Of a DNA stretch of 64,000 nucleotides, positions 43,661 to 51,787 are shown one piece after another. The notes under the pieces were generated by a model that searched no databases, was not told the origin of the DNA, and saw nothing but the letters and a program-made list of their open reading frames with translations. Made by a program: the position numbers and the translations under genes. Where the stretch lies: NCBI GenBank assembly GCA_963772335.1, contig CAVYXF010000001.1:1240001-1304000 (forward strand), in the 5' to 3' direction. The stretch is from CAVYXF01 sp963772335. Its GTDB lineage: Bacteria; Pseudomonadota; Alphaproteobacteria; Rhizobiales; Rhodomicrobiaceae. Every line of letters begins with the position of its first letter. Positions within the stretch are counted from its first letter, which is position 1.

Positions 43661-46078
43661 ATGCCCACTCCCTTTGTTCACGAGCAGATCAATTTCGCCG
43701 ACTATCAGGTCAAGGATAACGAGTTCGCCCATCTCTCCCTGCGCGATCTGCTCGAAGCTCGGGACCTTTATCATGTACATTTGATGCGCCATCCCAACGT
43801 CGTTGCGACCGCGGTGGGGCGCTACCGGATTCGCAAAGGCGACAGCTGGCCCAACGATCCACACAAGCGCAAAGGCACAGGCGTGCGGCGGCTCGACAAC
43901 TCCGAGATCCGCCCCTATTCCTGGCCTTGCATCCTGGTCTTCGTCGATCAGTGGGAAGACAAGAAGGCGTTCGCCGAACATCCCGAGGACATGGTGCCGA
44001 AGACCCTATTCACGCCGCAGGGCGGGAAGGTGCCGGTCTGCGTGGTCGAGGCACCCCGGGAGACGGTCAGCGCGAGGGAGGCGCCCGATGTCCTCTACCC
44101 GCTGAACAATGTCGGCCCCGGACACCCGATCATCGCCCGTATCCAGGGCCGGGAATTCGTCGCAACAATTGCATGTCTGGTAAGCGACGGACACAAGGTC
44201 TATGCGCTAACCAACAGGCATGTGACGGGCAGCGGGGGCGAGGTGGTGTTCACCGATCTCGGCGGCGTTCGCAAGCCGATCGGCACAAGCGCGGCAAAGC
44301 AGCTCGGCCTGGTGCCATTCTCTAAGCTCTATCCGAATTTCCCCGGCCGCGACACCTTCGTGAACGTCGATGTCGGCTTGATCGATCTCGACGATGTGAC
44401 CGATTGGACCTCGAAAATCCGCGATCTTGGCGTGATGGGGCCGATGGCGGACTTCAGCGCCGGCAGTATCTCGCTCTCGCTGATCGGCTGTCAGGTGCGG
44501 GGCATCGGAGCGGCGGGCGGCGATATGCGCGGTGAGATCCATGCGCTGTTCTATCGCTATAAGGCGAGCGGCGGCTTTGAATATGTCGCGGACCTGTTCA
44601 TCGGCCCGCGCAGCCCGCGCGAGGACCGGACGAAATATGAAGGTGACGACGCCCATTTCGACACGCTGCCCGGCGATTCCGGAACGCTCTGGCTGCTCGA
44701 GCCGATCGAGCCGGCCTCCGCCAGAAAGCCGGCAGCGAATAAGAAATCTGCAGAGAAGGAGGAGTGCAAGCTTCTGCCGCTCGCGGTGCAGTGGGGCCGG
44801 CATAGGCTTAATTCCGCGAGTGAGCATCCGGCGCAAAGCTTTGCCCTGGCGACGCTGATCTCGCGCGTGTGCGCCGAGCTGGAGGTCGATATCATTCGCG
44901 ACTGGAATGTCGACCAGACCGATACCTGGGGATCGATCGGGCATTACTCGATTGCCAATCGCGCGCAATTCGCCCTGTCGGAGCGATTTCCCAAGCTGGT
45001 CGAGCTAGTGGCAAACAACGCATCTCTCATCAGTCACGACGATGCAACTATCCTCACTTCCAATTTCAAAGGCACGGGCAAGCAGCCGTTCGTCGCCATG
45101 GCGGATGTGCCGGACTTCTTCTGGAAGGCAGGCATTGCCAAGCAAGGCTTTGCCCGTGCGAATGAGAAACCGAACCACTTTGCCGATATGGACCAGCCGG
45201 GGCCGGACGGGCGCACGCTTCTCGACCTTACCAAGGACGACGACTTTATTGATCCCGACAAATGGCAGGTCTTCTATGACAGCGTCACCGATGCTCTAAG
45301 CGGCGCGCCGATTTCACTCCAGCATCGAGGTCTTCTTCCGTTCCGGGTCTGGCAGATTTTCGACGACATGGTTGAATTCGCCAGCGACGGGGATGCCGCG
45401 CGATTCATCTGCGCGGCCGGGGTGCTGACCCACTATATCGGCGATGCCTGTCAGCCCCTGCACATCTCCTTCATGCATGATGGCGACCCGACGCGGCCGG
45501 TCGAAACCGTGATCACGAAAGGCGCGCATGCCGGGGAGACCAGATTGCACGCGCTTGGGGAAGGCGTTCACTCAGGCTATGAGGACGAGATGGTGAACGA
45601 CAACCGCAAAGCGATCCTGGATGCACTCGCGAAGGTGCCGAAAACGGAAGAGTCCGAATGGATCAACAGCGGCTTTGCCGCTGCGCGCGAGACGATCCGG
45701 CTGATGCGCCGAACCGTCAAGACCATTGCGCCGCGTGATTTGGTGGACGCCTATGTCGCGGCGGGCGGCAAGACCAACAACAAGTCCGCGGCTGTGCTCT
45801 GGCGCGAATTCGGCCCCCGGACCATCAAGGTCATGAAGGATGGCACGCATTTGCTGGGTGTGCTGTGGGAGAGCGCCTGGGCGGCGGGCAATGGCGAGAA
45901 GCACGTCAAGGCAACCGCCCTTGTCGACGGTATGAGGATCGTCCGGGATGACGGCTTTCTGCCCTCGATGACGATCAAGGATATCGGATCAATCCTGAAG
46001 CACCGCCCTCAATCCATAAGGACCGCGCCTGCTACGCCAGCACCGATCCCGGCGCTGGCGGAGGACACGGTCAGATAA
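43661..46078 (+). CDS. Trypsin-like protease fused to an S1/P1 nuclease-phospholipase C-type zinc domain
   Basis: An 805-residue protein from ATG 43661 (GAAGGA nine bases upstream; an earlier TTG at 43637 is less likely). There is no signal peptide. Residues about 150-400 resemble a chymotrypsin-fold protease, with His187 (LTNRHVTG), Asp237 (VNVDVGLIDLDD) and Ser340 (LPGDSGTLW). Residues 423-765 match the S1/P1 nuclease/zinc phospholipase C superfamily: Trp423 and His428 in WGSIGH, Asp460-461, His506 (NHFAD), His591-x3-Asp595-x5-His601 (HYIGDACQPLH) and His637-x3-Glu641 (VHSGYEDE). The final His-x3-Glu is phospholipase-like, WGxxGH nuclease-like. Known relatives need a free N-terminal Trp for zinc, so cleavage before Trp423 would be expected. 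Residues 1-150 are unassigned. Confidence 0.85.
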   Translation: MPTPFVHEQINFADYQVKDNEFAHLSLRDLLEARDLYHVHLMRHPNVVATAVGRYRIRKGDSWPNDPHKRKGTGVRRLDNSEIRPYSWPCILVFVDQWEDKKAFAEHPEDMVPKTLFTPQGGKVPVCVVEAPRETVSAREAPDVLYPLNNVGPGHPIIARIQGREFVATIACLVSDGHKVYALTNRHVTGSGGEVVFTDLGGVRKPIGTSAAKQLGLVPFSKLYPNFPGRDTFVNVDVGLIDLDDVTDWTSKIRDLGVMGPMADFSAGSISLSLIGCQVRGIGAAGGDMRGEIHALFYRYKASGGFEYVADLFIGPRSPREDRTKYEGDDAHFDTLPGDSGTLWLLEPIEPASARKPAANKKSAEKEECKLLPLAVQWGRHRLNSASEHPAQSFALATLISRVCAELEVDIIRDWNVDQTDTWGSIGHYSIANRAQFALSERFPKLVELVANNASLISHDDATILTSNFKGTGKQPFVAMADVPDFFWKAGIAKQGFARANEKPNHFADMDQPGPDGRTLLDLTKDDDFIDPDKWQVFYDSVTDALSGAPISLQHRGLLPFRVWQIFDDMVEFASDGDAARFICAAGVLTHYIGDACQPLHISFMHDGDPTRPVETVITKGAHAGETRLHALGEGVHSGYEDEMVNDNRKAILDALAKVPKTEESEWINSGFAAARETIRLMRRTVKTIAPRDLVDAYVAAGGKTNNKSAAVLWREFGPRTIKVMKDGTHLLGVLWESAWAAGNGEKHVKATALVDGMRIVRDDGFLPSMTIKDIGSILKHRPQSIRTAPATPAPIPALAEDTVR

Positions 46079-46082
46079 CGGC

Positions 46083-46355
46083 CTAAGCAGCGTTCCGGAG
46101 GGGGGTGGCGGGCTGGGCATTTGGCTCGGAGGCACTGCCCGCCAGCTCCGTCGTCTCGCGGAGCATCAGATAACCCTGCCGGTGGAAGCGCCAGCGGTCG
46201 GCGGGCTTCAGCGCGCCAAGCGCCCCGTACCCGTTGCCGGTCCAAGGGGCGGCGAGCCGGATTTCAAATGGCAGTCCCTCAAAACGGCCCTCGGCGAAAA
46301 TCAGCAAAAGGGATTTGTCGCGCCCAGACCGGGCGAATTCGTAACGTTCGGACAT
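46083..46355 (-). CDS. Small hypothetical protein
   Basis: A 90-residue protein starting MSERYEFARSGRDKSLLLIF at ATG 46355, with AGG five bases upstream. It contains a plausible beta-rich core (FEGLPFEIRLAAPWTGNGYG, then a basic segment RWRFHRQGYLMLRETTEL) and an Ala/Pro-rich end. It converges on the protease-fusion gene with only 4 bases between stops. An overlapping plus-strand frame looks less natural. I do not recognise a family. An inverted repeat CATAAAGG/CCTTTATG (46445-46452 and 46462-46469) lies about 90 bases upstream. Confidence 0.5.
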   Translation of the reverse strand: MSERYEFARSGRDKSLLLIFAEGRFEGLPFEIRLAAPWTGNGYGALGALKPADRWRFHRQGYLMLRETTELAGSASEPNAQPATPLRNAA

Positions 46356-46608
46356 AAGCACCTGCCGGGAATTTTAGAACAAAAAGAGAACAACACAATT
46401 CTCTCCGGCTGTCAAACGGGAGTGTACGCGTCCTCGATAACGATCATAAAGGCGATAGGTTCCTTTATGGCGGATTAACAACTTACTGAGAAATTTAAGA
46501 AAATTTGATTTGCGCGCTGCGCAAAGGCTGGATGCAACGCGCGCTGCCAGCGACGATCGCTCTCGACATTGAAAATCGGCGCTTGGTCGTTTGGCCCCGG
46601 AGCTCTTC

Positions 46609-47514
46609 TCATGGTGGAGCGAAGAAATTGATCAGTTCATCGGCTGTCTGTTGCGGTATTTCCTCGGCAAAGAAATGACCTCCTGGGAGTGCCGCTCCTC
46701 GCACATCGTGAGCCCAATCTCGCCACAAACCAAGTGGACCGCCGGCGTCTGAATACCAGTCATTCAGGCCCCCCTGTTTGCTCCAAAGTACGAGAACGGG
46801 ACAAACGATGCGCCGGCCTCCCGTTTGATCGCTAAGGTCATGCTCATGATCAATTGTTGCGCCGGCTCGGTACTCTTCACAAATCGCGTGCACCCGTGCA
46901 GGATCACGCAGCTGTTCGACATAGGCCCTGTGGATCTCTGGACCGAACGCCTCCGACGCCGAACCCCAATTGCTAAGCGCATCCGAGATAACTGCCTCCG
47001 GAGCAGCGGAGAGAAGCTTTTCCGGTAGCGGCTCGGGCTGCGCCAGCAGGGACCATGGCCAATAGCCGATGGTCAGCCTCTTATCGGCGCGCTTCCAGGC
47101 CTCGGCGATCGGAATGACGTCAAGAACGGCGAGCCGCTCGATCACGTCCGGGTGATCGAGGGCCATGCGGTAGGCCACTCGGCCGCCGCGATCATGCCCC
47201 GCGACCGAGAACCGCGAGAACCCAAGTTTTTCCATCATGGCAATCAAGGCCGCTGCCATTGCTCGCTTCGAAGCCTGGGCGTGATCCGGGCGAGAGACAG
47301 GAATGCCGCTACGGCCATAGCCGGGCAGATCGGCGCAGATGACTGTGAAGCTGCGGGAAAGCAGAGGCGCCACCGATCGCCACATGAGATGCGTCTGCGG
47401 AAAGCCGTGCAGCAAGAGGACGGGCCGGCCGGAGCCAAACCGGCGCAAGAAGATGGTAGTCTCGCCGGCCAGCACTTCGACAGTTTCGAATTCGTCGAAC
47501 GGTGGGAGGGTCAT
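46609..47514 (-). CDS. Alpha/beta hydrolase, haloalkanoate dehalogenase-like
   Basis: A 301-residue alpha/beta hydrolase. Asp108 is the nucleophile in GHDRGG, with Arg109 and Arg112 at the same spacing as the substrate-carboxylate arginines of fluoroacetate dehalogenase (Asp-Arg-Gly-Gly-Arg). The oxyanion motif is LLLHGFPQTH and the late catalytic His is in PGGHFFAEE. The segment normally bearing a His-Trp halide pocket reads YWPWSLLAQPEPLPE, so the His seems replaced by Pro. It may therefore act on other haloacids or on epoxides/esters. Confidence 0.82.
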   Translation of the reverse strand: MTLPPFDEFETVEVLAGETTIFLRRFGSGRPVLLLHGFPQTHLMWRSVAPLLSRSFTVICADLPGYGRSGIPVSRPDHAQASKRAMAAALIAMMEKLGFSRFSVAGHDRGGRVAYRMALDHPDVIERLAVLDVIPIAEAWKRADKRLTIGYWPWSLLAQPEPLPEKLLSAAPEAVISDALSNWGSASEAFGPEIHRAYVEQLRDPARVHAICEEYRAGATIDHEHDLSDQTGGRRIVCPVLVLWSKQGGLNDWYSDAGGPLGLWRDWAHDVRGAALPGGHFFAEEIPQQTADELINFFAPP

Positions 47515-47672
47515 CGCAAGCTCTCGCCATCATTTTGCAGGGCGCTACGTTACCGGCAATCCAATCTTGTTCCCGCTGGCATTTTTTCCAGTTGAAACCG
47601 CAGACCGCCAGCTGGCGGTACGGATGAAAGCCGGCGTTCACAGCCGATGCGATCGCCCTTCACCGGCCGTCA

Positions 47673-48233
47673 TCACAGCGCAACGCAGCAGAACGGCCCT
47701 TCGCGCACCGGCGAGGGCACCGCAAGGGCGGAGCAGGCTGCGACCATTCGCCCCTCCCGGCCCATGATCTCGTCCGCGAGCCGCACCAGGAGGCGGTTCG
47801 GCTTGGCGGGAGCGCTCGCCGCGCGCAAGCGCTGGGCAAGCTCGTCTTCGGCAATCTGCGGGCACAGCAGGCATAGCGCGATGAAGACCGCGGCCGGCGA
47901 GCGGCTAATGCCGGCATGACAATGGATGAGAAGCGGCGTGTCTTGGTCCCAGCCTTCGAGAAAATCGATGAGCTGATGGATGTGATCGGCGTCCGGCGCG
48001 ATCAGCCCTTCGGCCGGATGATCGATATCGTTCATAATTAAACGCAGATGGTCTGCCGCCTGGAGATGCGCCGGTGTCACAATATCGGCCATCATCGGTC
48101 CATTGATGAGGGTAATGGCGCGCCGCGCGCCGACCTCTTCGGCTCTCTCGAGCGACCAGATCGGCCCGACAAAAATTTTGCCCGATCCCCTCACGCCTTT
48201 GCTCTCCATCAATTCCCGCAGCCTTTCGCCCAT
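47673..48233 (-). CDS. Cysteine-dependent protein phosphatase (DSP/tyrosine phosphatase-like)
   Basis: A 186-residue protein. The phosphate loop HCHAGISRS has catalytic Cys105 and Arg111 in the CX5R arrangement, and Asp82 or Asp84 could be the general acid. The fold of about 150 residues is that of small dual-specificity phosphatases found in Hyphomicrobiales. The start ATG 48233 follows GAGGATAT. The last 25 residues are variable. The substrate is unknown; it is divergent from acs. Confidence 0.82.
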   Translation of the reverse strand: MGERLRELMESKGVRGSGKIFVGPIWSLERAEEVGARRAITLINGPMMADIVTPAHLQAADHLRLIMNDIDHPAEGLIAPDADHIHQLIDFLEGWDQDTPLLIHCHAGISRSPAAVFIALCLLCPQIAEDELAQRLRAASAPAKPNRLLVRLADEIMGREGRMVAACSALAVPSPVREGPFCCVAL

Positions 48234-48375
48234 ATATCCTCAATTCGCCGCATTCGCAGCTTCGACGATACAGCTTGAGATCAAATTCCTGTTCTATGCT
48301 TCGACGAAGGAGCGATTGCAGGGCTGAAAAAGCGTCGACATAATGCGGTAAACAGAATTTGGGGAGGAAGTCCCG

Positions 48376-50325
48376 ATGACCGAAGCTCAGGTTTATCCTG
48401 TTCCAGATGTTTGGCAGAAGACGGCCTATGTCGATAGCACACGCTATTACGAGATGTATGAGGCGAGTATTGCCAGCCCGGACATCTTCTGGGGCGAGCA
48501 CGGGCATCGGATCGACTGGATCAAGCCGTACACCAAGGTGCGCAACGTCTCATTTGCGCCCGGCAACGTTTCGATCAAATGGTTCGAGGACGGAACGCTG
48601 AATGTCTGCGCCAATTGCGTGGACCGGCACCTCGCCAAGCGCGGCGACAAGGTTGCGCTAATCTGGGAGGGCGACGATCCTTCCATGGACCTCAAGATCA
48701 CCTACCGCCAGCTTTACGACCGCGTCTGCCGCTTCGCCAATGTGCTGAAGAAACACGGCGCCAAAAAGGGCGACCGCATCACAATTTACCTGCCGATGAT
48801 CCCCGAGGCAGTCTATGCCATGCTCGCCTGCGCGCGCATCGGGGCGATCCATTCCATCGTATTCGGCGGCTTTTCACCAGATAGTCTCGCCAACCGCATC
48901 GAGGATTGCGACAGCAACATCGTCATCACCGCCGACGAAGGCCTGCGCGGCGGCCGCAAGGTGCCGCTCAAAGCCAATGCCGATGAGGCGCTGGAGAAGT
49001 GCCCGTCGGTACAGACGGTGATCGTCGTCAAGCGCACCAATGCGCCGGTCGCGTTCAAGCCGGGGCGGGACGTGTGGTATCACGAGGAAGCCGATACCGT
49101 TGCGGCCGAATGTCCGCCCGAGCCGATGAACGCCGAGGACCCGCTGTTCATCCTCTACACCTCCGGCTCGACCGGCAAGCCGAAGGGCGTGCTGCATACA
49201 TCCGGCGGCTATCTCGTCTATGTTGCGATGACGCATCAATATGTGTTCGACTACAAGGAGGGCGATGTCTATTGGTGCACAGCCGATGTCGGCTGGGTAA
49301 CCGGTCACAGCTACATCGTTTATGGCCCGCTCGCTAACGGCGCCATATCGCTGGTGTTCGAGGGCGTGCCGAACTACCCGTCCGCCTCGCGCTTCTGGGA
49401 GGTCGTCGACAAGCATAAGGTTAACATCTTCTATACTGCCCCGACCGCGATTCGGGCGCTGATGGGCGCCGGCGATGAACACGTGAAGAAGACCTCGCGC
49501 GCTTCGCTCAAACTGCTCGGCTCGGTCGGCGAGCCGATCAATCCCGAGGCCTGGGAGTGGTACTACAATGTGGTCGGGGACAAGCGTTGCCCGATCGTCG
49601 ATACCTGGTGGCAGACAGAGACCGGCGGCATCCTGATCACGCCGCTGCCCGGCGCTATCCCGACCAAACCCGGCTCGGCGACCAAGCCGTTCTTCGGCAT
49701 CAAGCCGGCGCTGGTCGATCCCGAGGGCAAGATCCTGGAGGGTGCGGCCTCCGGCAATCTGGTGATCCTCAATTCCTGGCCGGGGCAGATGCGCACGGTC
49801 TACAAGGATCACGAGCGCTTCGAGCAGACCTATTTCTCCGCCTATAAGGGGATGTACTTCACCGGCGATGGCTGCCGGCGCGATGAGGACAGCTATTACT
49901 GGATCACCGGCCGCGTCGATGATGTGATCAACGTATCCGGCCACCGGATGGGCACGGCGGAGGTGGAATCCGCCCTTGTCGCCCACCCCAAGGTCGCCGA
50001 AGCCGCCTGTGTTGGCTATCCGCATAGCCTCAAGGGCCAGGGGATCTATGTCTATGTGACGCTGATGGCCGGCGAGCAGCCGACCGAAGAGCTGCGCAAG
50101 GAGCTGCGTGATTGGGTGCGTCATGAAATCGGCGCTATCGCCGCGCCCGACCTCATCCAGTTCGCCCCCGGCCTGCCGAAGACGCGCTCCGGCAAGATCA
50201 TGCGCCGCATTCTGCGCAAGATAGCCGAGGATGATTTCTCCAATTTGGGCGATATTTCCACCCTTGCCGAGCCGGCCGTGGTCAACGACCTGATCGAGAA
50301 CCGGATGAACCGCCACGGCACTTGA
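48376..50325 (+). CDS. acs: Acetyl-CoA synthetase (AMP-forming)
   Basis: A 649-residue adenylate-forming enzyme that activates acetate to acetyl-CoA through acetyl-AMP. N-terminal Acs features are YYEMYEASIASPDIFWGEHG. The AMP-binding P-loop is YTSGSTGKPKGVLHTSGGYL, the core motif DTWWQTETGGILITPLPGA, the hinge ITGRVDDVINVSGHRMGTAE, and the C-terminal acetylation-target Lys is in KTRSGKIMRRILR. The start ATG 48376 follows GGGGAGGA. It is followed by a perfect intrinsic terminator. Confidence 0.97.
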   Translation: MTEAQVYPVPDVWQKTAYVDSTRYYEMYEASIASPDIFWGEHGHRIDWIKPYTKVRNVSFAPGNVSIKWFEDGTLNVCANCVDRHLAKRGDKVALIWEGDDPSMDLKITYRQLYDRVCRFANVLKKHGAKKGDRITIYLPMIPEAVYAMLACARIGAIHSIVFGGFSPDSLANRIEDCDSNIVITADEGLRGGRKVPLKANADEALEKCPSVQTVIVVKRTNAPVAFKPGRDVWYHEEADTVAAECPPEPMNAEDPLFILYTSGSTGKPKGVLHTSGGYLVYVAMTHQYVFDYKEGDVYWCTADVGWVTGHSYIVYGPLANGAISLVFEGVPNYPSASRFWEVVDKHKVNIFYTAPTAIRALMGAGDEHVKKTSRASLKLLGSVGEPINPEAWEWYYNVVGDKRCPIVDTWWQTETGGILITPLPGAIPTKPGSATKPFFGIKPALVDPEGKILEGAASGNLVILNSWPGQMRTVYKDHERFEQTYFSAYKGMYFTGDGCRRDEDSYYWITGRVDDVINVSGHRMGTAEVESALVAHPKVAEAACVGYPHSLKGQGIYVYVTLMAGEQPTEELRKELRDWVRHEIGAIAAPDLIQFAPGLPKTRSGKIMRRILRKIAEDDFSNLGDISTLAEPAVVNDLIENRMNRHGT

Positions 50326-50364
50326 GGCTGGCGGGCTAAATAGCAACGCGAAATGCGCCGCGAG

Positions 50365-50400
50365 CTGCTCCGCCAGGGCCTACTGGCGGAGCAGTTTTTT
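50365..50400 (+). terminator. Intrinsic terminator of acs
   Basis: CTGCTCCGCCAG and CTGGCGGAGCAG form a perfect 12-base stem with loop GGCCTA, followed by TTTTTT. It lies 40 bases past the acs stop. Confidence 0.92.
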
Positions 50401-50539
50401 GTGCAGATCGCTTACTCGGGCAGGACTTGCTGCTCACGCACGAACCGCCGCGGCGCGAGAAGAGCTGGCAAGCGAGGCGCCGGCGTTGCAACACCCGTTC
50501 GGCGGGTTTATTCGGCGGCTACGCTGACATTCGGCAATC

Positions 50540-50557
50540 TTGTGACGGCGGTCACAA
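50540..50557 (+). promoter_or_regulatory. Perfect CRP/FNR-type palindrome
   Basis: TTGTGACGGCGGTCACAA is a perfect 18-base inverted repeat and matches the CRP core TGTGA-N6-TCACA exactly. It is centred about 76 bases before the start of the secreted repeat protein and follows the acs terminator. A second palindrome, GAACATGATGTTC (50590-50602), lies between it and the start codon. Confidence 0.65.
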
Positions 50558-50624
50558 CGGCAGGGCGTCAATCCCCCTAGGTTCCATCAGAACATGATGT
50601 TCAGATAAAACCAAGGGATCGACA

Positions 50625-51131
50625 ATGACCAAACTTCATCGCCTATGTGCTCTCTTCATCGCAGCTGCGGCGCTCGCTGCCTCGGCCCTCGTCGCCGACG
50701 CTTCTGCAAAGCCGCTCTCGGGCAATAACCAGCCGAATGTGGTGTGCATCCGTGCACCTTGCCCCGGATCCACTCTGCCGAAGGTGGAAAAGCCGCATAA
50801 GCCTGACGTGGTGTGCATCCGCGCGCCTTGCCCCGGCTCCTTTCACCCGAAGGTGGAAAAGCCGCACAAGCCCGACGTGGTGTGCATCCGCGCGCCCTGT
50901 GGTCCTTTCAAGCCAATCGTCCGTGACCACCGCAAGCCGGTGACCGATCCGATTGTCCGTGACCACCGTACCGACCCGATCGTGCGCGACCATCGCACCA
51001 CTGTGAATGATCCGATTGTACGGGATCATCGCACGACGTCCCCGGCCAATGCGCCGGTCGTTCGCGATCACCGCGATCAGGTGGTAGTCCGTGATCACCG
51101 CAATGACGTCGTCGTCCGCGACCATCGCTAG
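50625..51131 (+). CDS. Small secreted protein of CIRAPC and VRDHR repeats
   Basis: A 168-residue protein with a signal peptide (about 1-28, ADASA-K). The mature chain is almost only repeats. Three 23-residue units contain VVCIRAPC (Cys pairs 41/46, 64/69, 87/92) joined by PKVEKPHKPD. Then come seven copies of (I/V)VRDHR between residues 98 and 168, the last ending the protein. The unit suggests three small disulfide or metal loops followed by a His/Asp/Arg-rich tail that could bind metal. I know no characterised homologue. It is preceded by a perfect CRP-type palindrome and followed by a hairpin, so it is a single-gene unit. Confidence 0.8.
   Translation: MTKLHRLCALFIAAAALAASALVADASAKPLSGNNQPNVVCIRAPCPGSTLPKVEKPHKPDVVCIRAPCPGSFHPKVEKPHKPDVVCIRAPCGPFKPIVRDHRKPVTDPIVRDHRTDPIVRDHRTTVNDPIVRDHRTTSPANAPVVRDHRDQVVVRDHRNDVVVRDHR
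50739..51128 (+). repeat. Coding tandem repeats of the secreted repeat protein
   Basis: The first block has 69-base units starting at 50739, 50808 and 50877 (GTGGTGTGCATCCG in each). The second block has seven short units encoding VRDHR at irregular 21-39-base spacing up to the stop. Synonymous differences between units show they are not a very recent duplication. Confidence 0.85.
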
Positions 51132-51222
51132 GAGAAATGAGTAAGCCTGCGGTCTCCGGCCGTCATTCGGCGGATGCAGCCTCCAACCAGCACTTTCTTA
51201 GTATGATCATCCTCCAAAAGCG

Positions 51223-51257
51223 ATCCGCGAGTTGCTCCGCCTGGGCAACTCGCGGAT
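51223..51257 (+). terminator. Hairpin after the secreted repeat protein
   Basis: ATCCGCGAGTTGC and GCAACTCGCGGAT form a perfect 13-base stem with a 9-base loop, followed by TTCAGCTT. The T-run is poor, so termination would be weak or assisted. Confidence 0.6.
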
Positions 51258-51697
51258 TTCAGCTTATCGACGATCGTCAAGGCCGGTCAGCGGCCTCAAG
51301 GCCCCGATTGAGCCAGGGAGCTGCTCGAACCGGAAGTCAGCCGCGAATGGGCTGTACCCCCGGGGCGGAGCGGATATCGACAGATGCTCGGGCTTGGCAA
51401 GGCAGATTGCCAACCAGGTGAGGGAGAAAGGGCGGCATTGCTGTCGTCTATCCGTTGAGGCCTCTCGGCCGCTGACGAGACCATCATGTCGACACAACTT
51501 TAGGTTGTCAAAAGCGGCAGGCAGTTTTTCCCCGATCCCAACATTGCGGGTTTATCCTTATCGGCTATTACTTGACTTTGCGGGTCATTCTTGCGCCGGC
51601 GCGCATGAGACAGCCTCATCGTTCCAGCCCGCCGGCACTGGTGCCGAGCATGTGTCGCACCCATATGTTGGCTTGAGAATTTCCTCGCCGAAGCAGC

Positions 51698-51726
51698 TTG
51701 ACAATCTCGTACAAAACAGGAACATT
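51698..51726 (+). promoter_or_regulatory. Candidate promoter of nrdJ
   Basis: TTGACA (51698-51703) and AACATT (51721-51726) are 17 bases apart, about 60 bases before the start codon. The -35 is perfect, the -10 weak. GTACAAA and TTTGTAC (about 51709-51715 and 51738-51744) form an inverted repeat overlapping the -10 and could be an operator. Confidence 0.45.
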
Positions 51727-51787
51727 TGCCCTCCGGTTTGTACTCGGCCGGAAGCATTTTCCGGCCACCTCACGGGTGGGACATGCC

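Larger units (their letters stand above)
51132..51787. other. Long leader region before nrdJ
   Basis: Of these 656 bases the left end holds the hairpin after the repeat protein and the right end a promoter candidate. The middle shows no gene. I looked for a cobalamin riboswitch because the next gene needs B12, but found no B12-box-like core. Confidence 0.4.

Noticed and set aside
46445..46525. Two palindromes, CATAAAGG/CCTTTATG and TTTGCGC/GCGCAAA, as terminators
   Set aside because: Neither is followed by a T-run on a strand with a gene ending there; they are short enough to be chance or weak operators.
48874..50346. Long minus-strand frame (490 codons) opposite acs
   Set aside because: Antisense shadow of acetyl-CoA synthetase with no family features.
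51132..51787. Cobalamin riboswitch before nrdJ
   Set aside because: No GCCACTG/B12-box-like core or the usual paired elements could be found by eye on either strand.
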